Source: Lysinibacillus sp. FSL W8-0992 (GTDB lineage Bacteria; Bacillota; Bacilli; Bacillales_A; Planococcaceae). Taken from it: a stretch of DNA of 64,000 nt. Below, piece by piece: positions 8,235 through 17,200 of this stretch; the first letter of the stretch is position 1, and every line of letters starts with the position of its first letter. A program made the translations under genes and the position numbers. Below the pieces are notes generated by a model, which had not been told where the DNA came from, searched no databases, and saw only the letters and a program-made list of their open reading frames with translations. Location: assembly GCF_038008685.1 (NCBI RefSeq), contig NZ_JBBOZQ010000001.1:3038001-3102000 (forward strand), read 5' to 3'.

Positions 8235-9176
8235 ATGGTTAGAACTTATACAAGTAAAATCAATCAAATGGACGGCCGTCTGCTTGAATGGTTACGCCAC
8301 CAACCGATTGGCGAACAAATCGGAGCAATCCACAGTATTTTTGATAAGGTGGTCAATTTCATAACCCATGACGGCACTTTGCTATTTTCTTTGGCGAAGA
8401 ATGAGGTGATTCAATCACCAGGAATGATGAAAACCTTAGAAAATGATCTTTTTTCTGAGATGTGTTCAACTTTAAAGTCGACTAAAGAAATTTATTTAGT
8501 AGATTATAATCTCTTGAATATTAGCGATTGGCAATGGGATTTTTCAAATGCTGCGCTTTGGAACAGAGGTATTAAGCCGCGCTGGCAAGCTAAGCACGAG
8601 CCAACTTGTTACCACTTGTCGCTATTGAACCATTTCATTCTAAACAACGGAGCAACGGCAGGGATTTTTCCGGCATGGAAAAGTTTCACTTATCCAGATT
8701 GGGAAGTTCCTACTGCCACACGGAAGGATTTCTACTTTTCCTCTTTCTTGGATGGGTTAAATCAGCTAAATCAGGAAATAAAGGCAGATAAGCTCGATAC
8801 GTTTTTATTAAAGTTTGCCGGTCTTGGGATCGGGCTGACGCCAGCAGGCGATGATTTTCTAACAGGGCTGCTGGCAACTTGGAAGTATTTTGAAGCCCCT
8901 CTATACAAGAAAGTTGAAAGTTGCAGCGCCGAGTGGCTACAGAAGTTGAAAGGAAGAACAACCACTGTTAGCTATTTTATGTTAAAGCAATGCTTGGAGG
9001 GGCAGCTTAATGAAGCCTTGCTAGATGTATTGGACAACATGGATAGTAATCCAATTCCTCATTTACAGCGAGTGTTAAAAATTGGATCTACCTCTGGGAC
9101 GGATATGTTGACTGGTGTCAGCGTGGCATACCAACAGCTTATAGACCATAAGGAGGAAATACATAATGGCATCTAA
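8235..9176 (+). CDS. allH: Oxamate carbamoyltransferase subunit AllH (DUF2877)
   Basis: This gene encodes 313 residues of the DUF2877 family, the counterpart of E. coli YlbF/AllH, one of three proteins needed for oxamate carbamoyltransferase (oxalurate + phosphate to oxamate + carbamoyl phosphate). Family features include the glycine-rich GLGIGLTPAGDDFLTGLLA and the C-terminal GSTSGTDMLTGV. GGTGAT at 8225-8230 lies 4 nt before ATG 8235, preferred over TTG 8223 or GTG 8226. The 3' end overlaps the next gene by 11 nt and contains its ribosome binding site, so the two are co-translated. The native substrate in this organism is inferred from the E. coli pathway. Confidence 0.85.
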   Translation: MVRTYTSKINQMDGRLLEWLRHQPIGEQIGAIHSIFDKVVNFITHDGTLLFSLAKNEVIQSPGMMKTLENDLFSEMCSTLKSTKEIYLVDYNLLNISDWQWDFSNAALWNRGIKPRWQAKHEPTCYHLSLLNHFILNNGATAGIFPAWKSFTYPDWEVPTATRKDFYFSSFLDGLNQLNQEIKADKLDTFLLKFAGLGIGLTPAGDDFLTGLLATWKYFEAPLYKKVESCSAEWLQKLKGRTTTVSYFMLKQCLEGQLNEALLDVLDNMDSNPIPHLQRVLKIGSTSGTDMLTGVSVAYQQLIDHKEEIHNGI

Positions 9177-10719
9177 AGTATTGATAGAAAGGAACGCCTA
9201 TCATGATTCGGTAACGCTAATGTCACTGTCCAGCAAAATGAATAGTATCGAGGGTGTCGAACAAGCAGTTATCTCGATGGCGACCCAAATGAACAAAGAT
9301 TTGCTGGCAAACATTGGACTGCTGACAGATGAGGCAAAAGTAGCAACAGCAAATGATTTGATTATTGCCTTGATTACAGATACAGATAAGCGTGCAGAGG
9401 AAGTGATGGAGCTCATCTATACGGAATTAACAGCTAAGAAGGAAAAGAAAGGGAAAGAAAATAATCATACAGCGAAAACTATAAATTCAGCATTGAATCT
9501 AATGCCGGGAGCAAATATGGCAATTATCTCTGTTCCTGGGAAATATGCTGCACGCGAAGCGAATCAAGCATTAAAGAAAGGCATGCACGTCATGCTGTTC
9601 AGTGACAATGTTAGTATCGAAGATGAAAAAGTGTTGAAGGAAACAGGTAGAGACAATGGGTTATTCGTCATGGGGCCAGATTGCGGTACAGCAATTATTA
9701 ATCGAAGCGGACTTTGCTTTGCGAATAAAGTAAGCGAAGGAGGCATTGGTTTAGTCGCTGCTTCCGGTACCGGGCTACAAGAAGTGACAGTGCAAATCGA
9801 CCGCCTCGGGTTTGGCATTACACAAGCGATTGGCACAGGGGGGCGCGATCTCGATGAATCAATCGGCGGTATTATGATGCTTCAAGGGCTTAAAGCATTG
9901 GAGAACGATGAGAATACGAAGGTCATCACATTAATTTCCAAGCCGCCTGCCCCAAGTGTTCAGGACAAAATTCTTGCAGCAGTGAAAAAATGTAATAAAC
10001 CAATAGTGGTCTGCTTCCTGGATGGAGACGCAAAAGCAGTAGAGGCAGCAGGAGCAACTTTTTCACCAACATTAATTGATGCTGCCCGCAAGTCTGTTAA
10101 ATTGCTTGATCCACAATCAGTAATTGAAACTGAAATTACGGATGGTGTGGAAAGATGGATCACTGCAGAAAAAGCAAAATTAAAGGATTCTCAACAGGAC
10201 ATTCGCGGATTATTTTGCGGCGGTACGCTGACGGCAGAAGCATTGTCAATTATCCGATCTACAGGAAAAACTGTCAAAAGCAATGTAGCAAAGAAAGTGG
10301 AAGAGAAACTTAGCGATATTACCTATAGTGTAGGCCATACGTTGCTAGATATGGGGGATGACGAATTTACAAAGGGTAAACCTCATCCGATGATAGAGCC
10401 CTCACTTAGAAATGATCGGATTCTTCAAGAAGCAAAAGACCCAAAAACGGCTGTCTTATTATTGGACTTTGAATTGGGGTTTGGAGCTCATGATGATCCA
10501 GTAGGTGTGACGCTAGATACGATTAAATTGGCAAGGGATGAGGCCGCACAGGCAGGAAGGTACTTGCCGGTCGTTGCCTATATTTGCGGAACTTTCAAAG
10601 ATAAGCAAGATTATCAGCAGCAGCAAAAAAAACTTCAATCTGTTGGTGTTTATGTGGCTGACAGCAATGAAATGGCAACGAGAATTGCAGCAATGCTTGT
10701 GCAAAAGGAGGTCAATTAA
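9166..10719 (+). CDS. fdrA: FdrA/AllF, acyl-CoA synthetase-like carbamoyltransferase subunit
   Basis: This gene encodes 517 residues related to succinyl-CoA synthetase, the FdrA (AllF) family. The CoA-binding-like part has VMLFSDNVSIEDE, MGPDCGTAI and VAASGTGLQE. The ligase-like C-terminal part has GLFCGGTLTAEA and LLDFELGFGAHDDPVG. AGGAGG (9152-9157) serves ATG 9166. In E. coli FdrA, YlbE and YlbF are together required for oxamate carbamoyltransferase activity, and the same trio is consecutive here (AllH-AllF-AllG). It is cytoplasmic. The gene ends one base before the TTG of the next gene. Confidence 0.88.
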   Translation: MASKVLIERNAYHDSVTLMSLSSKMNSIEGVEQAVISMATQMNKDLLANIGLLTDEAKVATANDLIIALITDTDKRAEEVMELIYTELTAKKEKKGKENNHTAKTINSALNLMPGANMAIISVPGKYAAREANQALKKGMHVMLFSDNVSIEDEKVLKETGRDNGLFVMGPDCGTAIINRSGLCFANKVSEGGIGLVAASGTGLQEVTVQIDRLGFGITQAIGTGGRDLDESIGGIMMLQGLKALENDENTKVITLISKPPAPSVQDKILAAVKKCNKPIVVCFLDGDAKAVEAAGATFSPTLIDAARKSVKLLDPQSVIETEITDGVERWITAEKAKLKDSQQDIRGLFCGGTLTAEALSIIRSTGKTVKSNVAKKVEEKLSDITYSVGHTLLDMGDDEFTKGKPHPMIEPSLRNDRILQEAKDPKTAVLLLDFELGFGAHDDPVGVTLDTIKLARDEAAQAGRYLPVVAYICGTFKDKQDYQQQQKKLQSVGVYVADSNEMATRIAAMLVQKEVN

Positions 10720-10720
10720 A

Positions 10721-12154
10721 TTGAGTACGCTAAATGAGCTTTTTAATCAGCCATTACGTGTGATTAACATCGGAACGTCCAAATTTAAAGAAGATTTAGA
10801 CCTGCAGGGCATCGAAACAATACAAGTTGACTGGCAGCCCCCAGCAGGAGGCAATATACAACTACTCAAAGCATTAGATTTCTTTCAGGACAATGAAAAG
10901 GTGGAAAAGGCAAACCAGGAAGCCATTCAACGCATTAAGGATGCCCATCCTTTCTTAATCGATATTGAGCGGGCTATCGATGTCATTCCAAGTATGCACA
11001 GCAAAAAAATACTGCACTCTGGACCTCCTATCGCCTGGGAAAACATGGCTGGTCCAATGCAAGGTGCAATTATCGGAGCGCTCATTTTCGAAGGAATGGC
11101 AGCGAACGAGGAAGAAGCGAAAGCATTAATTAATGCTGGAGAAATTGAATTTGGCTCATGCAATGAGCATTTAACAGTTGGGCCAATGGCGGGTATCGTC
11201 TCCCCATCCATGCCAGTACATGTCATTGAAAACAGAACACATGGAAACAGAGCATATTGTTCGATTAATGAAGGTCTAGGCAAGGTATTGCGTTTTGGTG
11301 CTTTTTCCAGCGAAGTAATTGATCGGCTAAAGTGGCTGCGCGATGTTTTTGCCCCTGCGTTGAAAAAGGCGCTTGTGCCAACAGGTGGAATTGATTTGAA
11401 ATCCATTACTGCTCAAGCTCTTCATATGGGGGATGAATGCCATAACCGCAATAAGGCGGCAACAAGTCTTTTCTACCGGGAGATTGCTGATTATTTCATG
11501 CAAATCGAAATCGAGACTGACACATTACGAGAGGTCTTGCATTTTATCCAAAACAATGAACACTATTTCTTAAATCTGTCCATGCCAGCATGTAAAGCTG
11601 CACTTGATGCAGGACATGGTGTTCCATATTCCACTGTTGTCACAACAATGGCCAGAAATGGTGTGGAATTTGGCATTTGCATTAGTGGGCTAAGTGAAAA
11701 GGAATGGTTTACAGCACCTGCAAACTTTATCAAAGGTTTATTTTTCCCAGGGTATTCTGAGGAGGAGGCAACTCGGGATTTAGGAGATAGTGCCATTACA
11801 GAGACGATGGGAATTGGCGGGTTTGCGATGGGCGGTTCCCCTGCAATTGTTCAATTTGTTGGAGGCGAGGTAAAAGACGCAATTCAATATAGCGAGCAAA
11901 TGTATGAAATTACGGTAAGTGAAAATAGCAATTATTCCATTCCAACTTTAAACTTTCGCGGAGCTGCCTTTGGAATTGATGTTAAAAAAGTAATTGAAAC
12001 GAACATTCTTCCAGTCATTAATACAGGTATAGCACATAAAGTAGCTGGAATCGGGCAAATTGGCGCGGGTATCGTCCATCCTCCTATGGCATGCTTCGAA
12101 AAAGGCTTCCTTCGTTTCTATGAAGTTTATGGAGAGGGCGCTGTAAATGAGTAG
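10721..12154 (+). CDS. allG: Oxamate carbamoyltransferase subunit AllG (DUF1116/YlbE)
   Basis: This gene encodes 477 residues of the DUF1116 family. I place the start at TTG 10721 (MSTLNELFNQPLRVINIG), 9 nt after AAAGGAGG. The longer open frame begins inside fdrA and has no ribosome binding site. Conserved stretches include HSGPPIAWENMAGPMQGA, GSCNEHLTVGPMAGI and GHGVPYSTVVTTMARNG. It is the third subunit of the carbamoyltransferase. Its last 8 nt overlap the carbamate kinase gene, which indicates tight coupling. Confidence 0.87.
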   Translation: MSTLNELFNQPLRVINIGTSKFKEDLDLQGIETIQVDWQPPAGGNIQLLKALDFFQDNEKVEKANQEAIQRIKDAHPFLIDIERAIDVIPSMHSKKILHSGPPIAWENMAGPMQGAIIGALIFEGMAANEEEAKALINAGEIEFGSCNEHLTVGPMAGIVSPSMPVHVIENRTHGNRAYCSINEGLGKVLRFGAFSSEVIDRLKWLRDVFAPALKKALVPTGGIDLKSITAQALHMGDECHNRNKAATSLFYREIADYFMQIEIETDTLREVLHFIQNNEHYFLNLSMPACKAALDAGHGVPYSTVVTTMARNGVEFGICISGLSEKEWFTAPANFIKGLFFPGYSEEEATRDLGDSAITETMGIGGFAMGGSPAIVQFVGGEVKDAIQYSEQMYEITVSENSNYSIPTLNFRGAAFGIDVKKVIETNILPVINTGIAHKVAGIGQIGAGIVHPPMACFEKGFLRFYEVYGEGAVNE

Positions 12155-13082
12155 AATCTTAATAGCTCTTGGAGGAAACGCTCTTGGTTCTACGCCCCAG
12201 GAACAGCAGCAATTAGTACACGGTGCGGCAAAACCGATTGTCGATTTAATTGAACAAGGCCATGATGTAGTTATTGCCCATGGAAACGGGCCGCAAGTCG
12301 GTTCTATTAATCTTGCATTTGAAAAAAGCTCGAAGGAACATGCAAGCATTTCCAGCATGCCATTTGCTGAGTGCGTGGCAATGAGCCAAGGGTATATAGG
12401 CTACCATTTGCAAAATGCAATCCAAGAAGAACTGTTAAAGCGCTCCATCAATAAATCAGTCGCAACGATTGTCAGTCAGGTGGTGGTTGATAAGAACGAT
12501 CACGCCTTTCAAAATCCTACAAAACAGATTGGTTCCTTTTATTCAAAAGAAGAGGCACAAAGATTAATGGCTGAAACAGGTGACATTTATATTGAAGATT
12601 CTGGCCGCGGCTATCGCCGGGTTATTCCATCGCCTGTTCCTATTAAAATCGTTGAAAAAGATATTATTAACGACTTGGTGAATGCAGGCCGCATTGTGAT
12701 TGCTGTTGGTGGCGGAGGTATTCCGGTAGTCGAGGAAAACAACCATTCCTTAATCGGCGTGGAAGCGGTCATTGACAAAGATTTGGCAAGTAGATGCTTA
12801 GCCGATGAGTTGAATGCAGACTTTTTGTTCATTTTGACAGCCGTCGAAAAAATCGCGATCAACTTTGGTAAGCCGAATCAGCAAAACCTTGATCATTTAT
12901 CTGTTGACGAGGCTGAAAAATTGATTAGAGAAGGACATTTTGCACCTGGAAGTATGCTTCCTAAAGTCCAGGCAGCTATTTCATTCGTCAGAGGCAAGCA
13001 AGGCAGAAAGTCGATAATCACCTCGCTAGATAAAGCAAAGGATGCAATCCTTGGAAGGACAGGTACCGTTATTTTCGACTAA
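12147..13082 (+). CDS. arcC: Carbamate kinase
   Basis: This gene encodes 311 residues, the normal carbamate kinase length. It makes ATP from ADP and carbamoyl phosphate, releasing carbamate that breaks down to CO2 and ammonia. Signature segments are LIALGGNALGS at the N terminus, HGNGPQVGSINLAFE, RRVIPSPVPIKI, AVGGGGIPVVEE, VIDKDLASRCLA and HFAPGSMLPKVQA. As the last enzyme of the allHFG unit it corresponds to E. coli YbcF/AllK, a catabolic kinase, and not to an arginine deiminase enzyme, since no arcA or arcB is near. The start overlaps the end of allG. Confidence 0.92.
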   Translation: MSRILIALGGNALGSTPQEQQQLVHGAAKPIVDLIEQGHDVVIAHGNGPQVGSINLAFEKSSKEHASISSMPFAECVAMSQGYIGYHLQNAIQEELLKRSINKSVATIVSQVVVDKNDHAFQNPTKQIGSFYSKEEAQRLMAETGDIYIEDSGRGYRRVIPSPVPIKIVEKDIINDLVNAGRIVIAVGGGGIPVVEENNHSLIGVEAVIDKDLASRCLADELNADFLFILTAVEKIAINFGKPNQQNLDHLSVDEAEKLIREGHFAPGSMLPKVQAAISFVRGKQGRKSIITSLDKAKDAILGRTGTVIFD

Positions 13083-13128
13083 ACGAGTATCGCACGGACA
13101 TGAAAATATCATATAAGGAGTGATTGGA

Positions 13129-13542
13129 ATGACCGAAAAAAAGACGAAGGTGAAAATTGGTGATGAATTAAAGTGGAATGCATTTACAGAGCACCGCAAA
13201 GTCCATCACCATGAGCTCCTAAGTGCCAAAGAGGCGGATGACCTAGGTGTAAGTGTCAGCTCTGTCTTAAGAGAACGTATTGAGGTGGGCGGAGCCGTAC
13301 TGCCCCATTATCACGACGTGGCTGAAGTGATTCATATTACAAAAGGAAAAGTAAAACTCCTACAAAACGGTGAATGGAAGTCCTATAAAGAAGGTGACAC
13401 ATTCCTAGTTCCAAAAGGAGTCGTTCACTCTGTTGCTAATGACGATGTCGAACCTACCGAACAGATAAGCATCTTCATACCGGTTCATGAAGGAATCCAT
13501 AACGAAAATTTCACATCACATATGGTAGATGTAGAAAATTAA
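13129..13542 (+). CDS. Cupin-domain protein
   Basis: This gene encodes 137 residues forming one conserved cupin barrel. The metal-binding motifs are visible as LPHYHDVAEVIHITKGK (His, His, Glu) and VPKGVVHSV (second-motif His). AAGGAG (13115-13120) is 8 nt before ATG 13129, so the GTG at 13120 is not used. It lies 46 nt after carbamate kinase and ends at a strong terminator, so it is the last gene of the operon. Ureide pathways often include cupins such as ureidoglycine aminohydrolase, but this one-domain protein is too short for that enzyme. A binding or isomerase role is possible. Confidence 0.8.
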   Translation: MTEKKTKVKIGDELKWNAFTEHRKVHHHELLSAKEADDLGVSVSSVLRERIEVGGAVLPHYHDVAEVIHITKGKVKLLQNGEWKSYKEGDTFLVPKGVVHSVANDDVEPTEQISIFIPVHEGIHNENFTSHMVDVEN

Positions 13543-13555
13543 ATTCATCAATACC

Positions 13556-13596
13556 AAAAAGGGCAATCCCCAAAAATAGTCGGGATTGCTCTTTTG
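13556..13596 (+). terminator. Terminator of the carbamoyl-catabolism operon
   Basis: The arms AAAAAGGGCAATCCC and GGGATTGCTCTTTT pair with one G-T pair and an 11-nt loop. Confidence 0.9.
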
Positions 13597-13640
13597 CTTG
13601 TAACGTGCATGGCGATTGGCTAAACGGTGAAAATATTAAA

Positions 13641-13831
13641 TTAATAGAAAAAATAGTAAGGATTTTTTGCATCTGAAAGGTTTGATTTTATAGTTCCCAC
13701 GTATCCGGTAATTAAATATTCTCGCCAATAGAATTTCACAAAACCATTTACATATCCATTTGTTCGCTGGAGAATCCAATTTCAATTCCTTCTAAAATAC
13801 TCTTTGCCTTGTCAACTAAAGTCGCTTTCAT
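13641..13831 (-). pseudogene. Small minus-strand gene with a frameshift
   Basis: On the minus strand GAGGAG precedes ATG 13831, which opens MKATLVDKAKSILEGIEIGF and stops after 27 codons at 13748. The other frame continues as GYVNGFVKFYWREYLITGYV and on to a stop at 13641. Joined, this is a protein of about 63 residues broken by one indel near 13755. The family is not recognised. Confidence 0.5.
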
Positions 13832-14286
13832 ATAAAACTCCTCATTTCTTACATTATTAGAAAGCCTCTAAATATATAATAATCTATTCTAAAATAGATT
13901 CACCAACAACTGTAAAAACCTTGGATTAGAAAACTCATTAATTAGGGTTTTACAAGCCAAGGTATCCTTTTGTTAAAGAAAAAACCGCTCATTACCATGC
14001 TTTTACTAGCGTTCATAGTCACGCTTTTCTAGCTTCAATTAACACGTTCTTATCAAATTTAATGGCTAATTTATCCTTTGAGCCAAAACAAGGTCAACTG
14101 GAAATTGAGGTATGCATTTCTAATTACATTTGTAATTTCTCATATAAGGCAATACAACCATAATTAATCTAAAAAATTGTAACTATATATTACCGTTTTA
14201 TTATGTATTAATCATTGTTAAAATAAATTCTTGATATTTATGGACAGAATATCAAAAATATATAATTTTTTAGGAGAGTAATGTAA
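13832..14286. other. Intergenic region before the WapA-like gene
   Basis: No gene is supported. CCTTGG and CCAAGG (about 13918 and 13953) enclose an inner AAAACTC/GGGTTTT pairing, a possible terminator-like structure. The AT-rich 14150-14270 stretch probably holds the toxin gene's promoter. Immediately before the GTG start lies a minimal start-stop pair, ATG TAA (14281-14286), only 4 nt after AGGAG. Confidence 0.45.
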
Positions 14287-17200
14287 GTGAAGGGATTTTG
14301 GAAAAAATGGTTAAGTTTTAGCGTTATACTTGCGCTCTTTATAGCGTATATTCCATTTGGGAATTTTACGCTACACGCAGACGCAAAAAACAACAAAGAA
14401 GAAAATAAGCATGAACAAAAAAAGCCAACTGAATTAGTTGATTTGCGAACGGAGAATGCAAAAACGTTTGATAATATGGATGGGACGTATACCGCAGAGA
14501 TTGCACAAGAGCCTATTCACTTTCAAAATGAACAAGGTAAATGGGAAGACATTGATAATGATTTAGTTGAAACACAGAATGGTCAAACAGTGAAGAATAA
14601 GGCGAATGACTTCTCTATAGAGATTGATAAAGCTACTAGTTCTTCACAACAAAACATCACGATTACTGATGAAACGAGTAAAATCGATTTTGGCCTAGTT
14701 TCAGCCCAACATAAGAAGTTAAATAAAACAGAACCAGTTCGAAATACAGAAGGTCTTGTACAAGACAATACAATAAAATACCCGAATATTTTAGAGGATA
14801 CTGATGTCATTTACACAGTAGGTTCTGATCGAGTAAAAGAAGATATTGTTTATCGTGAAAAGCCTACGGGTGGTTTTCCGCAGAAACTAACTTATAAAGT
14901 AAATGTGACTGGATTAACAGTCGAACAAGTTAACCAAACCATTTATTTAAAGGATGCCACTACCAATACTCCTTTATATTTAATTGAAGCACCGTACATG
15001 TATGATAGCTATAAACCTGAAGGATACCAAAGTGTTGATGAAATACAATCAGTTCCTGAAGAAGCAAAATCATATTTATTAAAATTAAGTTATGAAGTAA
15101 TTGGACAAGATTTATTTGTTTACTTAGCACCAGATGCTACTTGGTTAGATAGTGAGGATCGTGTATACCCAATAACGATTGATCCTGCGATTGTTCGCCT
15201 ACAAACTTCAGCAAACATGGAAGATACGACAATCCGTAGCGCTGCACCTACACAAACTGGTGGAAATGACTTTGAACTAGGTGTAGGGACTGCAGTAGGG
15301 GGCAATACGGTTAGGAGCTTATTAAAATTTGATTTAAGTGCTGTACCTTCAAGTACAACAATCGTATCTGCTGATCTAAATCTATGGTTTTCATCGACAA
15401 ATAATAATTCACCTATTGCCATTAATTTGCACAATGTAACAAGCACATGGGAAGAAAATCAAGCTTCTTGGACCTATGCCAAAACAACTCCATACACAAC
15501 ATGGAAAACTGCAGGTGGAGATTTCTCAAGTAATAAACTTGGTACGGTAAAGGATATTGGCACACCACCAACATCTATAGCAGACGCAATGGTTAACTGG
15601 AAGGTTCCACTTAATGTTGTACAAGGATGGATTAATAATCCATCTACAAACTACGGTTTGTTATTGAAGGGTGATAATGAAGCCACACAAATTTATAAAA
15701 AGTTTGCTAGTAGTGAACAATCAACTTTAAATAAATACAAACCACAACTAGTAGTCACGTATAAAACAACTGCAAGACTAGGTTTAGAAGATTACTGGGA
15801 TTATGATTCACGACCATTGGTGAATGGTACAAATTACGTAAACTTAACAACAAATAATAATATTTTACAATATGAAGATATGTTTATTTTAGGGCGTGCT
15901 GATGCTAGCTTAACTTTTACTAGAACTTACAATAATAAGGACTATGAAAAATCAGCTTTTGGTTATGGCTGGAGCTTTACTGGTGATGAAAAGATTTTCA
16001 TTAATACAGGAAGTCAAGGTAATCAACTGCAGTATAAGGATGCCGATGGTACAATTCATGTTTTCACTTATGATACTCCAACAAACCAGTATAAAGGTGA
16101 CTACGGTAATTACGACAAAATAAAGAAAAATACAGAAGATACATTTACTCTTTACGATTTATACGGCAACCAAACAATTTTTAAAGTTCGTGAGTCCACA
16201 ACGGATACAGATGTAAAGGTTGCTTATATTACGACTCAAATAGATCGTAATAATAATAAAATTAATTATGTTTATGATAGTAGTAATAAATTGACAGAGA
16301 TTGCAACGGATTTAGGTAAGGATGTCTTAAATAAAAAACTTCAGTTTGGTTATGATAAAGATGGCTTAATTAGCACAATGACTTATGGTGACCAACAAAT
16401 TACGTATCGATATACTACAGATGGCTATTTACAATATGTAGATGTGTTGAAAGACCGCAAGGATAACAAAATTTCAAAAACTACAACACAATTTATGTAC
16501 ACGAATAAATTTCTAACGACAATTGTTGATGCAAATGAAAAACGAACAAAATTCGAATACAATGGTGCAGATTTAAAATATGTGTACGAACCAACTGAAG
16601 ATACTGTAAATCAACCGAAAACAGAATATTCATTGGATCGAGCAACGGGCGTTGCAACAATTACCGACCCAGAACAAGGTGTAACAAGATATTTTGTTAA
16701 CAATAATTATGTTGTAGAAAAAATCATTTCTCCTTCTGGGGAGGAGAGAACGTATAAACTCGATCAAAACTACAACCTTTTGCAAGAAACAGAGACTATT
16801 GATGGTGTTTCTAAAGTTTTGCAGACGAATGAATATGATGTTAACGGTAATCTATTAAATACAACGGATGCGGAAAACAACAAGCAATCGTATACGTATA
16901 CTGCATTCCAAAATGTTGAGACGCATACGGATTCGGGAAATAAGGTAAGTAAGTATTGGTATGATAAAGGGAATTTAACAAAGTCAGAAATACCATCTAC
17001 TTCAGGTATTGCTACGACTAATTATAAATACGACAACTTTGGTGATTTAGAATGGATGGAGACATCCGATGGGGTTAGGGAAAATTACGCAACAAATTAT
17101 AAGGATTCCCAAAAAGTCATTACCCATACGGATGCATTTACTAACATGACAACTACTGTGCAGGATTTGTCTGGCAACATTTTATCATCTAAAGACGGCA

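Noticed and set aside
10538-10720. Upstream extension of the allG frame
   Set aside because: It overlaps fdrA for 180 nt and has no ribosome binding site; TTG 10721 has AAAGGAGG at good distance and gives the normal family length.
12147-13082. Carbamate kinase as part of an arginine deiminase pathway
   Set aside because: No arginine deiminase, ornithine carbamoyltransferase or arginine-ornithine antiporter gene is nearby, whereas all three allFGH-type genes are.
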